Notes: a model not told the origin generated them from the sequence alone. A stretch of DNA of 64,000 nt from Sphingomonas sp. PP-CE-3G-477 (GCF_003050745.1 NZ_QAOF01000003.1:310001-374000); one strand, 5' to 3'; shown: positions 9,163 to 18,350, counted from the stretch's first letter. Numbers and translations: made by a program.

Positions 9163-9286
9163 CGCTTTAGCCGTGGAGCCGTAAAGTCGTTTGATATCAA
9201 CGCCTGTTGCCCGAAGGTATGCGGTTTCAACCGTAAAGGATATCAGAGGGTTGTACGGCCGGGGGCATCGCGGATACCTTAGGTGG

Positions 9287-9514
9287 ATGGACCAAGCACC
9301 CAACCTCAACGACGCTTCGTCGCCGACTTCCCGTCGAGTGACTGACCGCGAAGTGATGATGAAGGCAGCCAATATCCTTGCCGAGCATGGTGCCCTGACG
9401 TCGGACTATATCATTGAGCAGCTGGGCGACGTTCTAGGCGATCACGTGGCGGTCGAGGACTGGCGCCGGATAGCGGCAGCGGTCGACGCGATCAGCGACG
9501 CGACACCTCAATAG
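9287..9514 (+). CDS. Small DUF6961-like phage-type protein
   Basis: 75 residues from the ATG at 9287 (MDQAPNLND). The frame is open back to 9191. The core VTDREVMMKAANILAEHG...VEDWRRIAAAVDAI resembles short phage proteins of the DUF6961 type that begin TDxE and end in WxxIxxxID. No function is known. It precedes the DnaA-like gene by 85 bases on the same strand. Confidence 0.45.
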   Translation: MDQAPNLNDASSPTSRRVTDREVMMKAANILAEHGALTSDYIIEQLGDVLGDHVAVEDWRRIAAAVDAISDATPQ

Positions 9515-9599
9515 GCTAACCGCCATAGCGAACCGGACTCGCGTTCTTCGTTCCGCCCTTCTATGGAACGCAACGAGAACATAGTTTTATGGATTCGTT

Positions 9600-9830
9600 A
9601 TGATCAGCCCCGCACCATCCGCGTCCCGGATCGAGCGCTATGCCGCGGAAGTAGCTGCAGCCCATGATGTCGAACCCGATGACGTCATGGGATCGGCTCG
9701 AACCGTCGCGATCGTCCATGCTAGGTGGGCCATGTGGAAGCGCCTCTTTGACGAAGGCTTCAGCACTAGCTCGATCGCGCGCGCCGTTGGACGCCATCAT
9801 ACTACGGTCATGCATGCGCTGAAGAAGTGA
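9600..9830 (+). CDS. DnaA domain IV-like mini-protein
   Basis: 76 residues resembling only the C-terminal DNA-binding domain of DnaA. Residues of about 64-76, GRHHTTVMHALKK, match the DnaA signature loop that reads the DnaA box. The preceding helix (GSARTVAIVHARWAMWKRL) corresponds to the helix containing the basic loop. There is no AAA+ domain. A very similar 76-aa protein is encoded in the other element at 35760-35990. It could bind DnaA boxes and compete with or recruit DnaA, but this is inferred. The 3' end overlaps the convergent tail gene by 23 bases. Confidence 0.75.
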   Translation: MISPAPSASRIERYAAEVAAAHDVEPDDVMGSARTVAIVHARWAMWKRLFDEGFSTSSIARAVGRHHTTVMHALKK

Positions 9831-10404
9831 CGTTAAGGCCCGTCATCAGGGCCGTGTTCAACGTCCAGTCTCGCGTGTTGCCATCGAGCAGGCCTTCGAT
9901 CTTCGGCGCGGCGAACTCGCACACCGCACCGTCGCTTGGTCTGATGCGCAGCATCGGACCGATCGGAAGCTGCAAAAGACCCTGCGCATTCGCCGTGCCG
10001 TCAGCGGCCGCGAAGTGCAGATAGCGACGACCGCCGTGCAGGATCGAGAAGAACTGCCCCATCCGTACGACGTAGCCAGGCTGGAACCCCCGCAGGACGA
10101 GGATGCTTCCGGCCTGCCCGGTACCGTTGACCGCCGGTGCGCCGGGGTTGCCGACGATCAGGCCCGGCTGGGGCCAGGAGAGCACGGCACCCTGTCGCTG
10201 GGCGAGCATCAGCATCGCGGTCCAGATCCGACCATCGGCCTCGGTGGTGAGCGGCGGAAGGTTCACGTCGATCGCGAACCTGTCCCCCAGGCGCAGCAGT
10301 TTCTGCAGCACACCGCCGAAGATCGGGCGGAGCACGCCGCCCCAGTCCAGATAGGAGGGCACGGCATCGGAGGGCGCGGGCGAGTTGGGGAGGATTACGC
10401 TCAC
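9808..10404 (-). CDS. Phage tail component remnant
   Basis: 198 residues from a GTG at 10404, which overlaps the tape-measure stop by four bases (GTGA), as in intact tail operons. It begins MSVILPNSPAPSD, continues SYLDWGGVLRPIFGG, and has repeated hydrophobic beta-like segments, typical of the protein encoded after the tape measure in siphophage-like Sphingomonas prophages. The C-terminus runs into the end of the convergent DnaA-like gene and is probably truncated. Together with the broken tape measure it marks a decayed tail module. Confidence 0.55.
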   Translation of the reverse strand: MSVILPNSPAPSDAVPSYLDWGGVLRPIFGGVLQKLLRLGDRFAIDVNLPPLTTEADGRIWTAMLMLAQRQGAVLSWPQPGLIVGNPGAPAVNGTGQAGSILVLRGFQPGYVVRMGQFFSILHGGRRYLHFAAADGTANAQGLLQLPIGPMLRIRPSDGAVCEFAAPKIEGLLDGNTRDWTLNTALMTGLNVTSSAHA

Positions 10405-10738
10405 CGACCGGGCAACCGTCGGCGCGCCATCTTGGCCGATTTCGCCTGCGCCATCTGACTGCCGCCCGCCGCTGCCCGCACGCCCATCGTCTGGATCGAT
10501 GGCTGGGCAGCATCGGCTGCGCGAGCATCGAACCATGGCGACGGCTCGATGACCCACCGCCCGCCTGCGCCGGCATCGTTGCCGGGCTTCCGGATATCGA
10601 CCATCTCGCCACGGCTCACCCGCATTGAGACGACATTGCGATCAATTCCGGACATGCCACCCACCTTGAAGGAACCACCGTTCGCGAACGCGGGCAGGTT
10701 GGATGTATCCATCGCGCTGATCGGACCGCCGCCCCAAG
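10401..10738 (-). pseudogene. Tape-measure protein, C-terminal fragment
   Basis: The frame containing GGPISAMDTSNLPAFANGGSF, then MSGIDRNVVSMRVSRGEMVDI, is the usual C-terminal signature of phage tape-measure proteins (ALPAFANGG followed by RGExV). It continues upstream of the first ATG without a start and ends abruptly near 10738, where sequence of the opposite orientation begins. Only about 110 residues survive of a protein that normally has several hundred. Confidence 0.65.
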
Positions 10739-11475
10739 GGCGTGTACGAAGGCGTGAAGGGCTGGCTGGTCGACAAGTTCGGCGGGCTGCTGACGTGGAT
10801 CAGCAACGCGGCGAAGTTCATCGGCGACAAGTACAAGGCGCTGAAGAACACGCTCGGCTTTGGTGGCGGACCGGAGGCCGCGAACGACAACCCGGCGCCG
10901 CCAAAGCTTGCGCCCACCCCGGACGTTCCGCGCCCGAAGCGCACGGTCGACCTGGAGAAACCGGGCAAGGAGAAGAAGGCCCACGAAAAGAAGGGTCGCG
11001 ATACCAAGTACGATGCTGAGAACCGCGAGCAGCTGCGCGCGCAGATCGATCTGGAGGCCGCTCGGCTGCGCGGTGACCGCGAGACGGAGCAGGTTCTGCA
11101 GGACAAGCTCGACCTGTCGAAGCAGATCGAGGCCTATCAGCGCACCGGCCTGACGCTCGATCAGGCGCGGGCAGCTGCAAGCCGTGACATGAAGGATCTG
11201 GCGGCAGCGCGCGCGGTCCAGTCGGGCATGCGCAGGCCGTCCGTGCCCAGCGTCAGGCCCATCGGTGCGAGCAGACGGCGCCATGATATCTCCCGCCCTC
11301 CGCGCGCCAGCTGCACGATCGCCAGCCCGACCATTCGTCGAGGGCTGTCAATCGTACGCATCGACCCTTGAAACGAAGACCGAAGAGGAAGTCGAGGAGC
11401 CTTCGGAGGAAGAAACCTGACCAAATGCCAACACGCGGCCGACGTCACACGCATGATGCAAGTGGCGTAGGTCAA
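10739..11475 (+). pseudogene. Inverted internal fragment of tape-measure gene
   Basis: From about 10742 the plus strand encodes VKGWLVDKFGGLLTWISNAAKFIGDKYKAL and then a charged helical stretch with KGRDTKYDAENREQLRAQID and DLAAARAVQ. This is typical tape-measure interior, but on the strand opposite to the C-terminal fragment and its neighbours. Coding resemblance fades after about 11220. Between there and 11475 the minus strand has a broken frame containing GLAIVQLARGGREI that may also be tape measure. The simplest reading is inversion plus deletion within the gene. Confidence 0.55.
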
Positions 11476-11808
11476 CTATTGCCCTGTCTCGTCCGACGCG
11501 ACCGCACCCATCGTCATCGCCAGCAGCGACGCGCCGCGTTGCTCTTGATCGAGCTTCAACAGCCGAACCCAGTGGGCGATGTGCGCGCCTGCCGCCTCAA
11601 CGCCTTTGCGCTGCAACTGCGGGGTTGTCAGGTTTGTGTCGTTCTGGATTACCGACGCGATCGACAGCGCGAAGAAGTCGATGATGTCGTCGGCGATCAG
11701 TTCCTGATTGGCTGAGTTTGCCGCCAGATACTGCATCACGATGGGCATGATCTCCTGGAACAGGTCGATCTTGGCTTGGTCATCTACCTTCATGATGTCC
11801 GCGGGCAT
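11476..11808 (-). CDS. Phage protein, possible tail assembly factor
   Basis: 110 residues from the ATG at 11808, which has a strong GGAGGAGG site five bases upstream. An upstream ATG at 11832 lacks one. The protein is acidic and helical (MPADIMKVDDQAKIDLFQEIMPIV). Its location directly before the tape-measure remains is where tail assembly chaperones sit, but I recognise no family. It is intact in length and in its ribosome-binding site. Confidence 0.5.
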   Translation of the reverse strand: MPADIMKVDDQAKIDLFQEIMPIVMQYLAANSANQELIADDIIDFFALSIASVIQNDTNLTTPQLQRKGVEAAGAHIAHWVRLLKLDQEQRGASLLAMTMGAVASDETGQ

Positions 11809-11896
11809 GCTGGCCTCCTCCGTTCGTGACATGTATTGCTCGGCGCCGGGAAGCGAAAGGCGTGGTCGACTGGACCTCGTCATCCTCGGAGCCATT

Positions 11897-12028
11897 ATGA
11901 ACCACCCGCGCGATTGGTTTCAGCCCAAAGTCGTGGGCATCGGCTGGACACCGCGAACCTGGGAAGGCTGGGCGATCATCGTTTCTGTGATCGTGGTCGG
12001 CGCGCTTGTCGGTCGGGTGAACCTATAA
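11897..12028 (+). CDS. Small membrane protein upstream of SRAP
   Basis: 43 residues: a polar tryptophan-containing start (MNHPRDWFQPKVVGIGWTP) and one membrane span (about residues 24-40), resembling DUF5808-like small proteins. Its TAA overlaps the SRAP start (TAATG at 12026-12030), so it is translationally coupled to it. Confidence 0.6.
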   Translation: MNHPRDWFQPKVVGIGWTPRTWEGWAIIVSVIVVGALVGRVNL

Positions 12029-12687
12029 TGTGTAATCGTGCGCGGTTCGACGGCGAGCCCGAAACCATCACCGAACGGTTCGGTGCGGAATGGCTTGCCG
12101 ACAAGCCGATGGACAACCGGTTCGACCCGAAGGAGCTGCGCCCGTTCGGTCGGGCGTATGTCGTGCGGAACGAAGCCGACCGCCGCGGGCTCGACGTGAT
12201 GGAATGGGACGTCCTGGCGGGGCAGGCGAAGCAGGCCGGCCGCAAGGTTGCACAGACCAACGTGCGCACGCTGCATCTGCCGCAATGGCGGTCGCTCGTC
12301 ACCGATCCAGCCAACCGCTGCCTGATCCCGCTGACGGAGTTCTGCGAATGGGCTCGCGAGCCCACCGACCTCGGCGACGGCAAGAAGCCGATCAAGGGGG
12401 AGATGTGGTTCGGGGTGAAAGACCAACCCGTGTTCGCGATCGCGGGTTTCTGGCGGCAGGTCGGCGAACAGCGCTACTTCGCGATGGTGACGTGCGACGC
12501 GAACGAACTGGTGGCGCCGATACACCCGAAAGCGATGATCACGATCCTGCGGTCGGACGATCACGATCGGTGGCTGACTGGTAGTTATGACGACGTTTTG
12601 TCATTGCAGCGGCCATATCCGGCGGGTCAGATGACGGTTCGCGGGCCGGTGTTTCCGACACGCACGCCGACGCCTCGGTTGATCTAA
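12028..12687 (+). CDS. SOS response-associated peptidase, SRAP/HMCES family
   Basis: 219 residues, normal length. SRAP proteins use Cys2 to form a thiazolidine crosslink with abasic sites in single-stranded DNA and so protect them. Here translation starts MCNRARF, placing the Cys at position 2 after Met removal. N78 (QTNVRTL), E104 (PLTEFCEW) and H166 (APIHPKAM) match the other active-site positions of the family. Location in an element that also carries umuDC groups two DNA-damage-tolerance functions together. No LexA box was noticed directly upstream. Confidence 0.9.
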   Translation: MCNRARFDGEPETITERFGAEWLADKPMDNRFDPKELRPFGRAYVVRNEADRRGLDVMEWDVLAGQAKQAGRKVAQTNVRTLHLPQWRSLVTDPANRCLIPLTEFCEWAREPTDLGDGKKPIKGEMWFGVKDQPVFAIAGFWRQVGEQRYFAMVTCDANELVAPIHPKAMITILRSDDHDRWLTGSYDDVLSLQRPYPAGQMTVRGPVFPTRTPTPRLI

Positions 12688-12870
12688 ACACGGTCGGCCT
12701 GGTCCGATGCGACGGCTTCGATAATCATCCTTTTAGCGATGCCGTGCGGTCAAACTGTGGTTGTGCTGCAACACCTTGTCGAAAATTAGTCAGGGATATT
12801 GCCGCTTTGTTACAGGAAGGTAAGCTTGTGTGATCGAACGAAATATCGTTCACTCACAGGGGCGACAATC

Positions 12871-15800
12871 ATGACCACATCTCTGCGTGTTCAGGTGCTA
12901 CTGGGCGCCAGCGTACTTTCTCTGGCGTGCAGCGTGGCACCCGCAAGGGCCCAGGTCACCGTGGAATCGCCTCCTCAAGTTGGGGGCCAGGCGGGAACGC
13001 AGAGCGCGACCACGACGCCGGAATCATCGTCCGCGAGCGCTACCCAGTCTACAGCACCCACGGCTAATGATGAGATCGTCGTCACCGGATCGCGTATCGC
13101 TAGGCCCGAGTTTGATACACTGCAGCCAACCCAAGTGATCGGCGCCGCACAGATTCAGAACCGAGGCTATACCAACGTCGGCCAAGCGCTGACGGAAATT
13201 CCCGCGTTCGGCACGCCTGGTAATAGCAATGTTGGCGCGCAGTCGTCGTTCGGCGCATCGCAGACTTTCGTCGACTTCTTCGGCCTAGGCTCGCAGCGCA
13301 CGCTGGTCCTTGTAAACGGCCGCCGCTTTGTATCATCGAACACCGCCAGCATCTTCGGACCGGTTGCAGCTGGTACGCAGGTCGATCTCAATAACATTCC
13401 GACAACGCTGGTGGACCGCGTTGAGACGGTCGCGATCGGCGGCGCACCAATTTACGGTTCCGACGCGATTGCGGGCACCGTCAATATCATCCTCAAGCGC
13501 AACTATGAGGGACTCAGTGTTGAGGGCCAAACTGGCCTATCGGAGCGCGGAGACGGCTCAGACAACCGGTTGAGTTTTCTCGCTGGCAAAAACTTTGCTC
13601 AAGGGCGTGGCAACATCGTCGTTTCGGGCGAATACAACCGCGTCACCGGCCTAACCGCAAGCGATCGCGACATAACGGCTGCCGGTAATTTCTTCGGCTC
13701 TCCGCCGGCATCCGCAAATTCGGCCTTCCAGCGCTTGCTCTACCCGGCTCAACGCTACAGTGCTTTCACGACCGGCGGTGTGCCGTTCAGTTCGGACGAC
13801 TTTTCTGTCCAGCGGGCGGGCATCCGCAATGCCGCAGGCCAGATCGTTCAATTCGGTCCAAACGGAACTTTGGTGCCACTCGACCTCGGGACCGTCTTGC
13901 GACAAGGCTATATCAGTAGCGGTGGCAACGGTTTCGACCTTCCGGCGCAGTCTAATTTGCTGACCAGCTCAGAGCGATATTTAGGCAATGCACAGCTTAG
14001 CTATCAGCTTACCGATAACGTTCGCTTCTTCGGAGAGGCTTGGTACGCACATAGCAAAGGCGTGAACTTAATCGATCAGCCCAACTATAATACAGGGCTG
14101 TTTGACGATGCTGGAACACCAGATGGCAACATTATTATCGGCCTCGACAACCCATATCTTAGTACTGCTGACCGCGCCACGATCGCGGCGAACTTGGCAC
14201 CGGGCGAGAACCAGTTCTACCTTGGGCGAGCCAATTCAGATCTGACAACCGGCCGCTCACAAGCAACAGTTGAGACCTATCGGTTCGTTGGTGGCCTTGA
14301 TGGAGACTTTGGCATCGGCAGCCATCGCTTCAAGTGGGAAGCATCAGCGGTTTATGGCCGCTCCACTACCAACGGTCGCAACCGCGAGTTGATCCAGCAG
14401 AATTTTGTCAATGCGCTCGACTCGGTACGCGATGCGAGTGGCAACATTGTCTGCCGCCCTGGGTATACCAGCGCCACGATCGCCGCCATCAGCTCGACCT
14501 GCGCGCCGTTGAACGTACTCGGCTCGAACCAGGCTAGTCAGGCGGCTCGCGATTACATATTTGCGATTGCGACGCCGAAGTCGGTGAACGAGCAGCTTGT
14601 ATTCAACGCGAACGTCACAGGCCCGATCTTTTCGCTGTTCGGCAATGATGTAAGCGTCTCGGCTGGTTATGAGCACCGGCAGGAGAAAACATCGTTTGAT
14701 CCCGGCGCTTATTATTACGGTGAGCCACAAGCCGATGGGACGCGCCAACAATACGGCAGGACGATCCCAATCGATCCCATCAGCGGAAAGTTCCACACCA
14801 ACGAGGTATTCGGGGAACTTGTCATTCCATTTGTATCGTCAAAGAATGATCTGCGTTGGCTCAAGACGCTGGAGTTCGACGGTGCGGCTCGCTACGTCGA
14901 CAATTCGTTGTCCGGCGGGGATCTCACCTGGACGGCAGGTGGCCGGCTTGGCTTTATTCAGGATCTGACCTTCCGCGGTAATTTCACGAGGTCGATTCGT
15001 TCTCCTGCTATCACCGAGATCTTCAATCCTACATCGCGAATTTTCGACGTCGGCACCGATCCCTGTGATCAGCGCAGCTATCAGAGCGGCCCCAACCCCG
15101 CGGTGCGTGAAGCCAATTGCCGCGCAGCCGGCATTAACCCGGCTACATTCGATTCGAACTTCAGCAACTTCACCATTCCCGCAACAGTCGCGGGTAATCC
15201 CAATCTTGGTAACGAGAAGGCGAACAGCTGGACGGCGGGTGCAATCATTCAACCGCGCTTCGCTCGCAGCTTCACGCTGGCGGTCGATTGGATCGACATC
15301 AAGCTCAAGAACGCCATCACCTCGCTGTCCGGCACAGACATCCTGAATGCCTGTTATGATTCACCGGGCTACCCGAACCAGTTCTGCAGTACATTCGATC
15401 GCGATGCGACGGGTCAGCTGACCACGATCCGCGAAGGCTACTTCAACGCTGCCAGTTACCAGACGTCGGGGTTGCAGGTAACGACTGCGTACAAGCTTGC
15501 GCTGGACCGAGTCGGTCTGGCAAACGCCGGCGCGGTCGGTCTGTCCGTCAATTACTTCTACCGCCACAAACTGGAAACGCAGGTCGGAACCGGCGACATC
15601 AATCATGACGCCGGCGAAGTCGGCTATCCGCGCCACTCTGGGACTGCGAACCTCACCTACGAGAGCGACGGCTTCAACTTCCTGTTCCAAGGCCGGTACG
15701 TGGGCAAGGGTGCCTTCGATCTGGACGAGGCGGCCAATGCCCGCAACATAACCGGCGTTGGCGACTGGTGGGTGTTCAACAGCACCGTCGGCGTCAACGT

Positions 15801-15954
15801 GAACAAGCAGTTTGCGCTGAAGCTGATCGTCGACAACCTGTTTGAGCGTAAGCCACCCTATCCGGCGCCTACGGGCAATGCTAACGGAACGCAGACATAT
15901 TTCTCGGGCATCTTGGGCCGCTTTTTCCGCGTATCTGCCACCGCCAGGTTCTGA
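12871..15954 (+). CDS. TonB-dependent outer membrane receptor
   Basis: 1027 residues from the ATG at 12871, chosen because it gives a signal peptide of about 28 residues ending in ARAQ and has AGGGG upstream. A plug domain follows (EIVVTGSRIARPEFDTLQPTQ, then LVLVNGRRFVSS and a DAIAGTVNI segment), then a long beta-barrel ending in the terminal phenylalanine needed for BAM insertion (VSATARF). It takes up an unknown siderophore, vitamin, sugar or peptide using TonB/ExbBD energy. It is unusual to find it inside a tRNA-linked element, between SRAP and umuC. It may be cargo or may replace a phage receptor. Confidence 0.88.
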   Translation: MTTSLRVQVLLGASVLSLACSVAPARAQVTVESPPQVGGQAGTQSATTTPESSSASATQSTAPTANDEIVVTGSRIARPEFDTLQPTQVIGAAQIQNRGYTNVGQALTEIPAFGTPGNSNVGAQSSFGASQTFVDFFGLGSQRTLVLVNGRRFVSSNTASIFGPVAAGTQVDLNNIPTTLVDRVETVAIGGAPIYGSDAIAGTVNIILKRNYEGLSVEGQTGLSERGDGSDNRLSFLAGKNFAQGRGNIVVSGEYNRVTGLTASDRDITAAGNFFGSPPASANSAFQRLLYPAQRYSAFTTGGVPFSSDDFSVQRAGIRNAAGQIVQFGPNGTLVPLDLGTVLRQGYISSGGNGFDLPAQSNLLTSSERYLGNAQLSYQLTDNVRFFGEAWYAHSKGVNLIDQPNYNTGLFDDAGTPDGNIIIGLDNPYLSTADRATIAANLAPGENQFYLGRANSDLTTGRSQATVETYRFVGGLDGDFGIGSHRFKWEASAVYGRSTTNGRNRELIQQNFVNALDSVRDASGNIVCRPGYTSATIAAISSTCAPLNVLGSNQASQAARDYIFAIATPKSVNEQLVFNANVTGPIFSLFGNDVSVSAGYEHRQEKTSFDPGAYYYGEPQADGTRQQYGRTIPIDPISGKFHTNEVFGELVIPFVSSKNDLRWLKTLEFDGAARYVDNSLSGGDLTWTAGGRLGFIQDLTFRGNFTRSIRSPAITEIFNPTSRIFDVGTDPCDQRSYQSGPNPAVREANCRAAGINPATFDSNFSNFTIPATVAGNPNLGNEKANSWTAGAIIQPRFARSFTLAVDWIDIKLKNAITSLSGTDILNACYDSPGYPNQFCSTFDRDATGQLTTIREGYFNAASYQTSGLQVTTAYKLALDRVGLANAGAVGLSVNYFYRHKLETQVGTGDINHDAGEVGYPRHSGTANLTYESDGFNFLFQGRYVGKGAFDLDEAANARNITGVGDWWVFNSTVGVNVNKQFALKLIVDNLFERKPPYPAPTGNANGTQTYFSGILGRFFRVSATARF

Positions 15955-15971
15955 GGCTAGTAGGGCGTGAA

Positions 15972-17240
15972 CTAAGCCCGAACTGTCGGCACCTCGGAGA
16001 TGTTGGTCGTCCACGCCGGCGACCGCATCTCCGACCGCATCTTCCACTCGCGCTTGAACCCCTGCGACGCGGTCACCGCCGTCCACGTGCCGAACTTGCC
16101 GTTGATCGCGTCGAGTGCGCCCATCAGCTGGTCACGCTTCGATGTGTCCTCCTCGAACAGCGTCCGTGGGCGATCTTCCTCTGGCAGCAGGTCGTCAAGC
16201 ATGATGCCGGCCTTCGTGTAGGCGTAGCCATCTCGCCACGCCTTCTCTGCGCCGCGTCTGGCCGCCGCGATCAGCTCGAGGCTGTCGATCGTCATCGGAT
16301 GCAGCGTAACCATGCGCGATGCGCCGTACTGAGGCCGGTCGGGCTTGTGTTTGTTCGTGTGGAAGAACGCGGTCAGTCGGGCTGCGACGAGCCCATGCGA
16401 TCGCAACTTCTCGCCAGCACGCAGCGCATATTGCGACAGCGCGCCCATCATCCGCTCAAAGTCACAGATCGGCGTGCCGAAAGATCGGGTAACCGCCATA
16501 CCCTTCCGCCGCGGCTCGACCGACTCAACTGCGTTAGACGGGACCCCGCGCAGTTCGGCCACCAGCCGCTCGAGAACGACCGTGCCTACGGCGCGGGCCT
16601 GCTTCATCGGCATGTCTCGCAGGGCGCCAGCTGTGTCGATGCCGAGATCAGTGAGCTTGCGCGCAGTCGCACTGCCGACGCCCCAGATGTCGCCGACGGA
16701 GAAGGCGTCCATCACATAGCGCCGCACGTCGTCGTCACGAAGATCGGCCACCCCGTCGAACTGCGGGTTCTTCTTGGCCGCAGCGTTCGCCAGTTTCGCC
16801 AGGGTCTTCGTCTCCGCGATGCCGACGCAGGTGGGGATCGTCGTCCATAGCTGGACCTGCGCACGCATCGCGTTGGCGTGGGCGATAAGATCACGGCTCT
16901 CGAACCCCGCCAGATCCAGAAACGTCTCGTCGATCGAGTAGATCTCGAAGTCACGGGCAAAGGGCTCGCAGGCGGCGATCACCCGACGCTGCATGTCACC
17001 GTAGAGCGCATAGTTCGACGACCGGACCTGGATGCCGTGTTGTCGCACCTTGTCGCGCAGGTGGTGGATCGGATCACCCATCTTGATCCCCAGCGCTTTC
17101 GCCTCGGCCGATCGCGCAATGGCGCACCCGTCGTTGTTTGACAGCACAATGACCGGCACGCCGACCAGGCTGGCGTCGAAGGCGCGCTCGCAGGAGACAT
17201 AGTAGTTATTGCAGTCGATCAGGGCGATCGGCGTGCTCAT
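15972..17240 (-). CDS. umuC: Y-family DNA polymerase V subunit UmuC
   Basis: 422 residues, the usual UmuC size. It catalyses error-prone translesion synthesis together with processed UmuD. The catalytic carboxylates are visible: D9 in [13 protein letters not shown], and D104-E105 in [10 protein letters not shown]. The C-terminal little-finger and DUF4113-like part ([26 protein letters not shown]) is complete. The start ATG overlaps the umuD stop by four bases, so the two are co-translated. Confidence 0.95.
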   Translation of the reverse strand: MSTPIALIDCNNYYVSCERAFDASLVGVPVIVLSNNDGCAIARSAEAKALGIKMGDPIHHLRDKVRQHGIQVRSSNYALYGDMQRRVIAACEPFARDFEIYSIDETFLDLAGFESRDLIAHANAMRAQVQLWTTIPTCVGIAETKTLAKLANAAAKKNPQFDGVADLRDDDVRRYVMDAFSVGDIWGVGSATARKLTDLGIDTAGALRDMPMKQARAVGTVVLERLVAELRGVPSNAVESVEPRRKGMAVTRSFGTPICDFERMMGALSQYALRAGEKLRSHGLVAARLTAFFHTNKHKPDRPQYGASRMVTLHPMTIDSLELIAAARRGAEKAWRDGYAYTKAGIMLDDLLPEEDRPRTLFEEDTSKRDQLMGALDAINGKFGTWTAVTASQGFKREWKMRSEMRSPAWTTNISEVPTVRA

Positions 17241-17713
17241 GCCATCTTGCGCGCGACGCCGACGACCGTGCCCCATATCTCGACATGCTCGTCGACGAGG
17301 ATGTCCGCGAACCCTTCGGCCTCCGGGACAAGCCAATGTCGTCCGTTGACGAAGCATAGGCGCTTGAGCGTCCGCTCTCCGTGCACCAGCGCAACCACGA
17401 TGGCACCCGTCCTCGGCGCCTTGGCGCGATTCACGACGAGCAGATCGCCATCATTGATCCCCGCGCCGGACATGGACCGTCCTTCGACGCGCATGATGTA
17501 GCTGGCTGCCGGATGCTCGACGAGCCACGCGCCCAAGTCGATGGGTTCCTGCATGTCGTCCTGTGCCGGGGACGGGAAACCGGCCGGCGTGTGGACGAGG
17601 AAGAACGGCACCTCGCACGGCACCAGTTCGAAGGGGACATCGTGAAGCCGCAGGGCGTCGTCACGGCGCTTCAATGGCACGACGACCGGGCGATATTGGT
17701 TGGTCGAGGACAT
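17237..17713 (-). CDS. umuD: UmuD-like S24 autopeptidase
   Basis: 158 residues. It self-cleaves when RecA filaments form and then joins UmuC as polymerase V. The Ala44-Gly45 cleavage site lies in [12 protein letters not shown]. The nucleophile Ser80 is in GRSMSGAGI and the general base Lys117 in RTLKRL, with the same 37-residue spacing as in E. coli UmuD. It is about 20 residues longer at the N-terminus than E. coli UmuD. It is transcribed leftward behind a small ORF and a LexA box. Confidence 0.93.
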   Translation of the reverse strand: MSSTNQYRPVVVPLKRRDDALRLHDVPFELVPCEVPFFLVHTPAGFPSPAQDDMQEPIDLGAWLVEHPAASYIMRVEGRSMSGAGINDGDLLVVNRAKAPRTGAIVVALVHGERTLKRLCFVNGRHWLVPEAEGFADILVDEHVEIWGTVVGVARKMA

Positions 17714-17716
17714 GAC

Positions 17717-17920
17717 CTAGAGGATCGCGGCGAAGAGAAGTTGCTCATGCTGCGCGGTCAAAACCGATCGAGCATCCTGCGCGGCGCCGACGGCTTGCCG
17801 ATATTCAGCGGTCCCGAACCGTTCGGCCTCGTCGAAGCTGAAAGGGCCAGGGTACGCAGCCGGATAGACGTTGTCGTATATCGCGCGGGCAGCCGCTCTC
17901 AGCCGCAGATCGTGCTGCAT
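17717..17920 (-). CDS. Small SOS-operon leader protein
   Basis: 67 residues from the ATG at 17920 (MQHDLRLRAAARAIYDNVYP), which has GGAG eight bases upstream. The frame is open to 17965 but lacks a site there. Its stop is three bases before the umuD start codon region and the LexA box lies 75 bases upstream, so it should be the first gene of the SOS-induced umuDC operon. No family is recognised. Conserved-looking aromatic and proline residues (YPAAYPGPFSFDEAERFG) suggest a small folded protein. Confidence 0.5.
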   Translation of the reverse strand: MQHDLRLRAAARAIYDNVYPAAYPGPFSFDEAERFGTAEYRQAVGAAQDARSVLTAQHEQLLFAAIL

Positions 17921-17994
17921 TTCGTTGCTCCATCCATGTCGAGTCGCCGCGAGCGGCATGGCCATAGCTAGGCGCGAACCGGATTGATTCGCAA

Positions 17995-18009
17995 GAACAT
18001 TGCAAGAAC
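17995..18009 (-). promoter_or_regulatory. LexA (SOS) box, GTTC-N7-GTTC
   Basis: On the minus strand the sequence is GTTCTTGCAATGTTC, an exact match to the alphaproteobacterial LexA operator of two GTTC half-sites spaced by seven bases. It lies upstream of the leftward small ORF-umuD-umuC operon and in the divergent region with the gene at 18056, so LexA may control both directions. Confidence 0.85.
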
Positions 18010-18055
18010 ATCAATCTGATGCGATTGGCGGCCGAACAATTCAAGGGGCGCAAGA

Positions 18056-18292
18056 ATGACCGAGCACGACGACGACCAGCAGGAGCTTAAGCCGGCGTTT
18101 GGCCAGTGGCTGATCACGCAGAAAGACCGGAGCGATCTCGTCGGTCAGCTTGCGATCGGAGCCGTCGCGGATCGCCGCTTCCCGCGAAACGGGGATCCGG
18201 AAGCCGTGCGGAAGCACCTCAGCGCCATGCAGGCCGAGGGCGACATGTTCGCCGCGGTGGACGACGCCGAGTCCGATTGGTTGTCCGCCTGA
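18056..18292 (+). CDS. YozE-SAM-like small protein
   Basis: 78 residues with AAGGGG upstream. The pattern F-xx-WL-xxQ-xxR-x-D-x-VG-x-LA...D-xx-FP (FGQWLITQKDRSDLVGQLAI, ADRRFP) resembles the YozE SAM-like fold. No enzymatic role is known. It is divergent from the SOS operon, with the LexA box 46 bases upstream. A 43-codon frame overlaps its stop (18292-18423) but is less convincing than the next gene. Confidence 0.6.
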   Translation: MTEHDDDQQELKPAFGQWLITQKDRSDLVGQLAIGAVADRRFPRNGDPEAVRKHLSAMQAEGDMFAAVDDAESDWLSA

Positions 18293-18350
18293 TGCAGGAC
18301 GCGTGGGAGCAGGCCTTCGCGCTCATGGCTGACCACGGGCAGTTGGGTGC

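Noticed and set aside
10888..10899. ANDN-coding stretch as a tmRNA tag
   Set aside because: It lies within the tape-measure fragment frame with no tmRNA fold or CCA end nearby. The motif is coincidental.
15361..16086. 241-codon minus-strand frame
   Set aside because: Antisense to the TonB receptor C-terminus.
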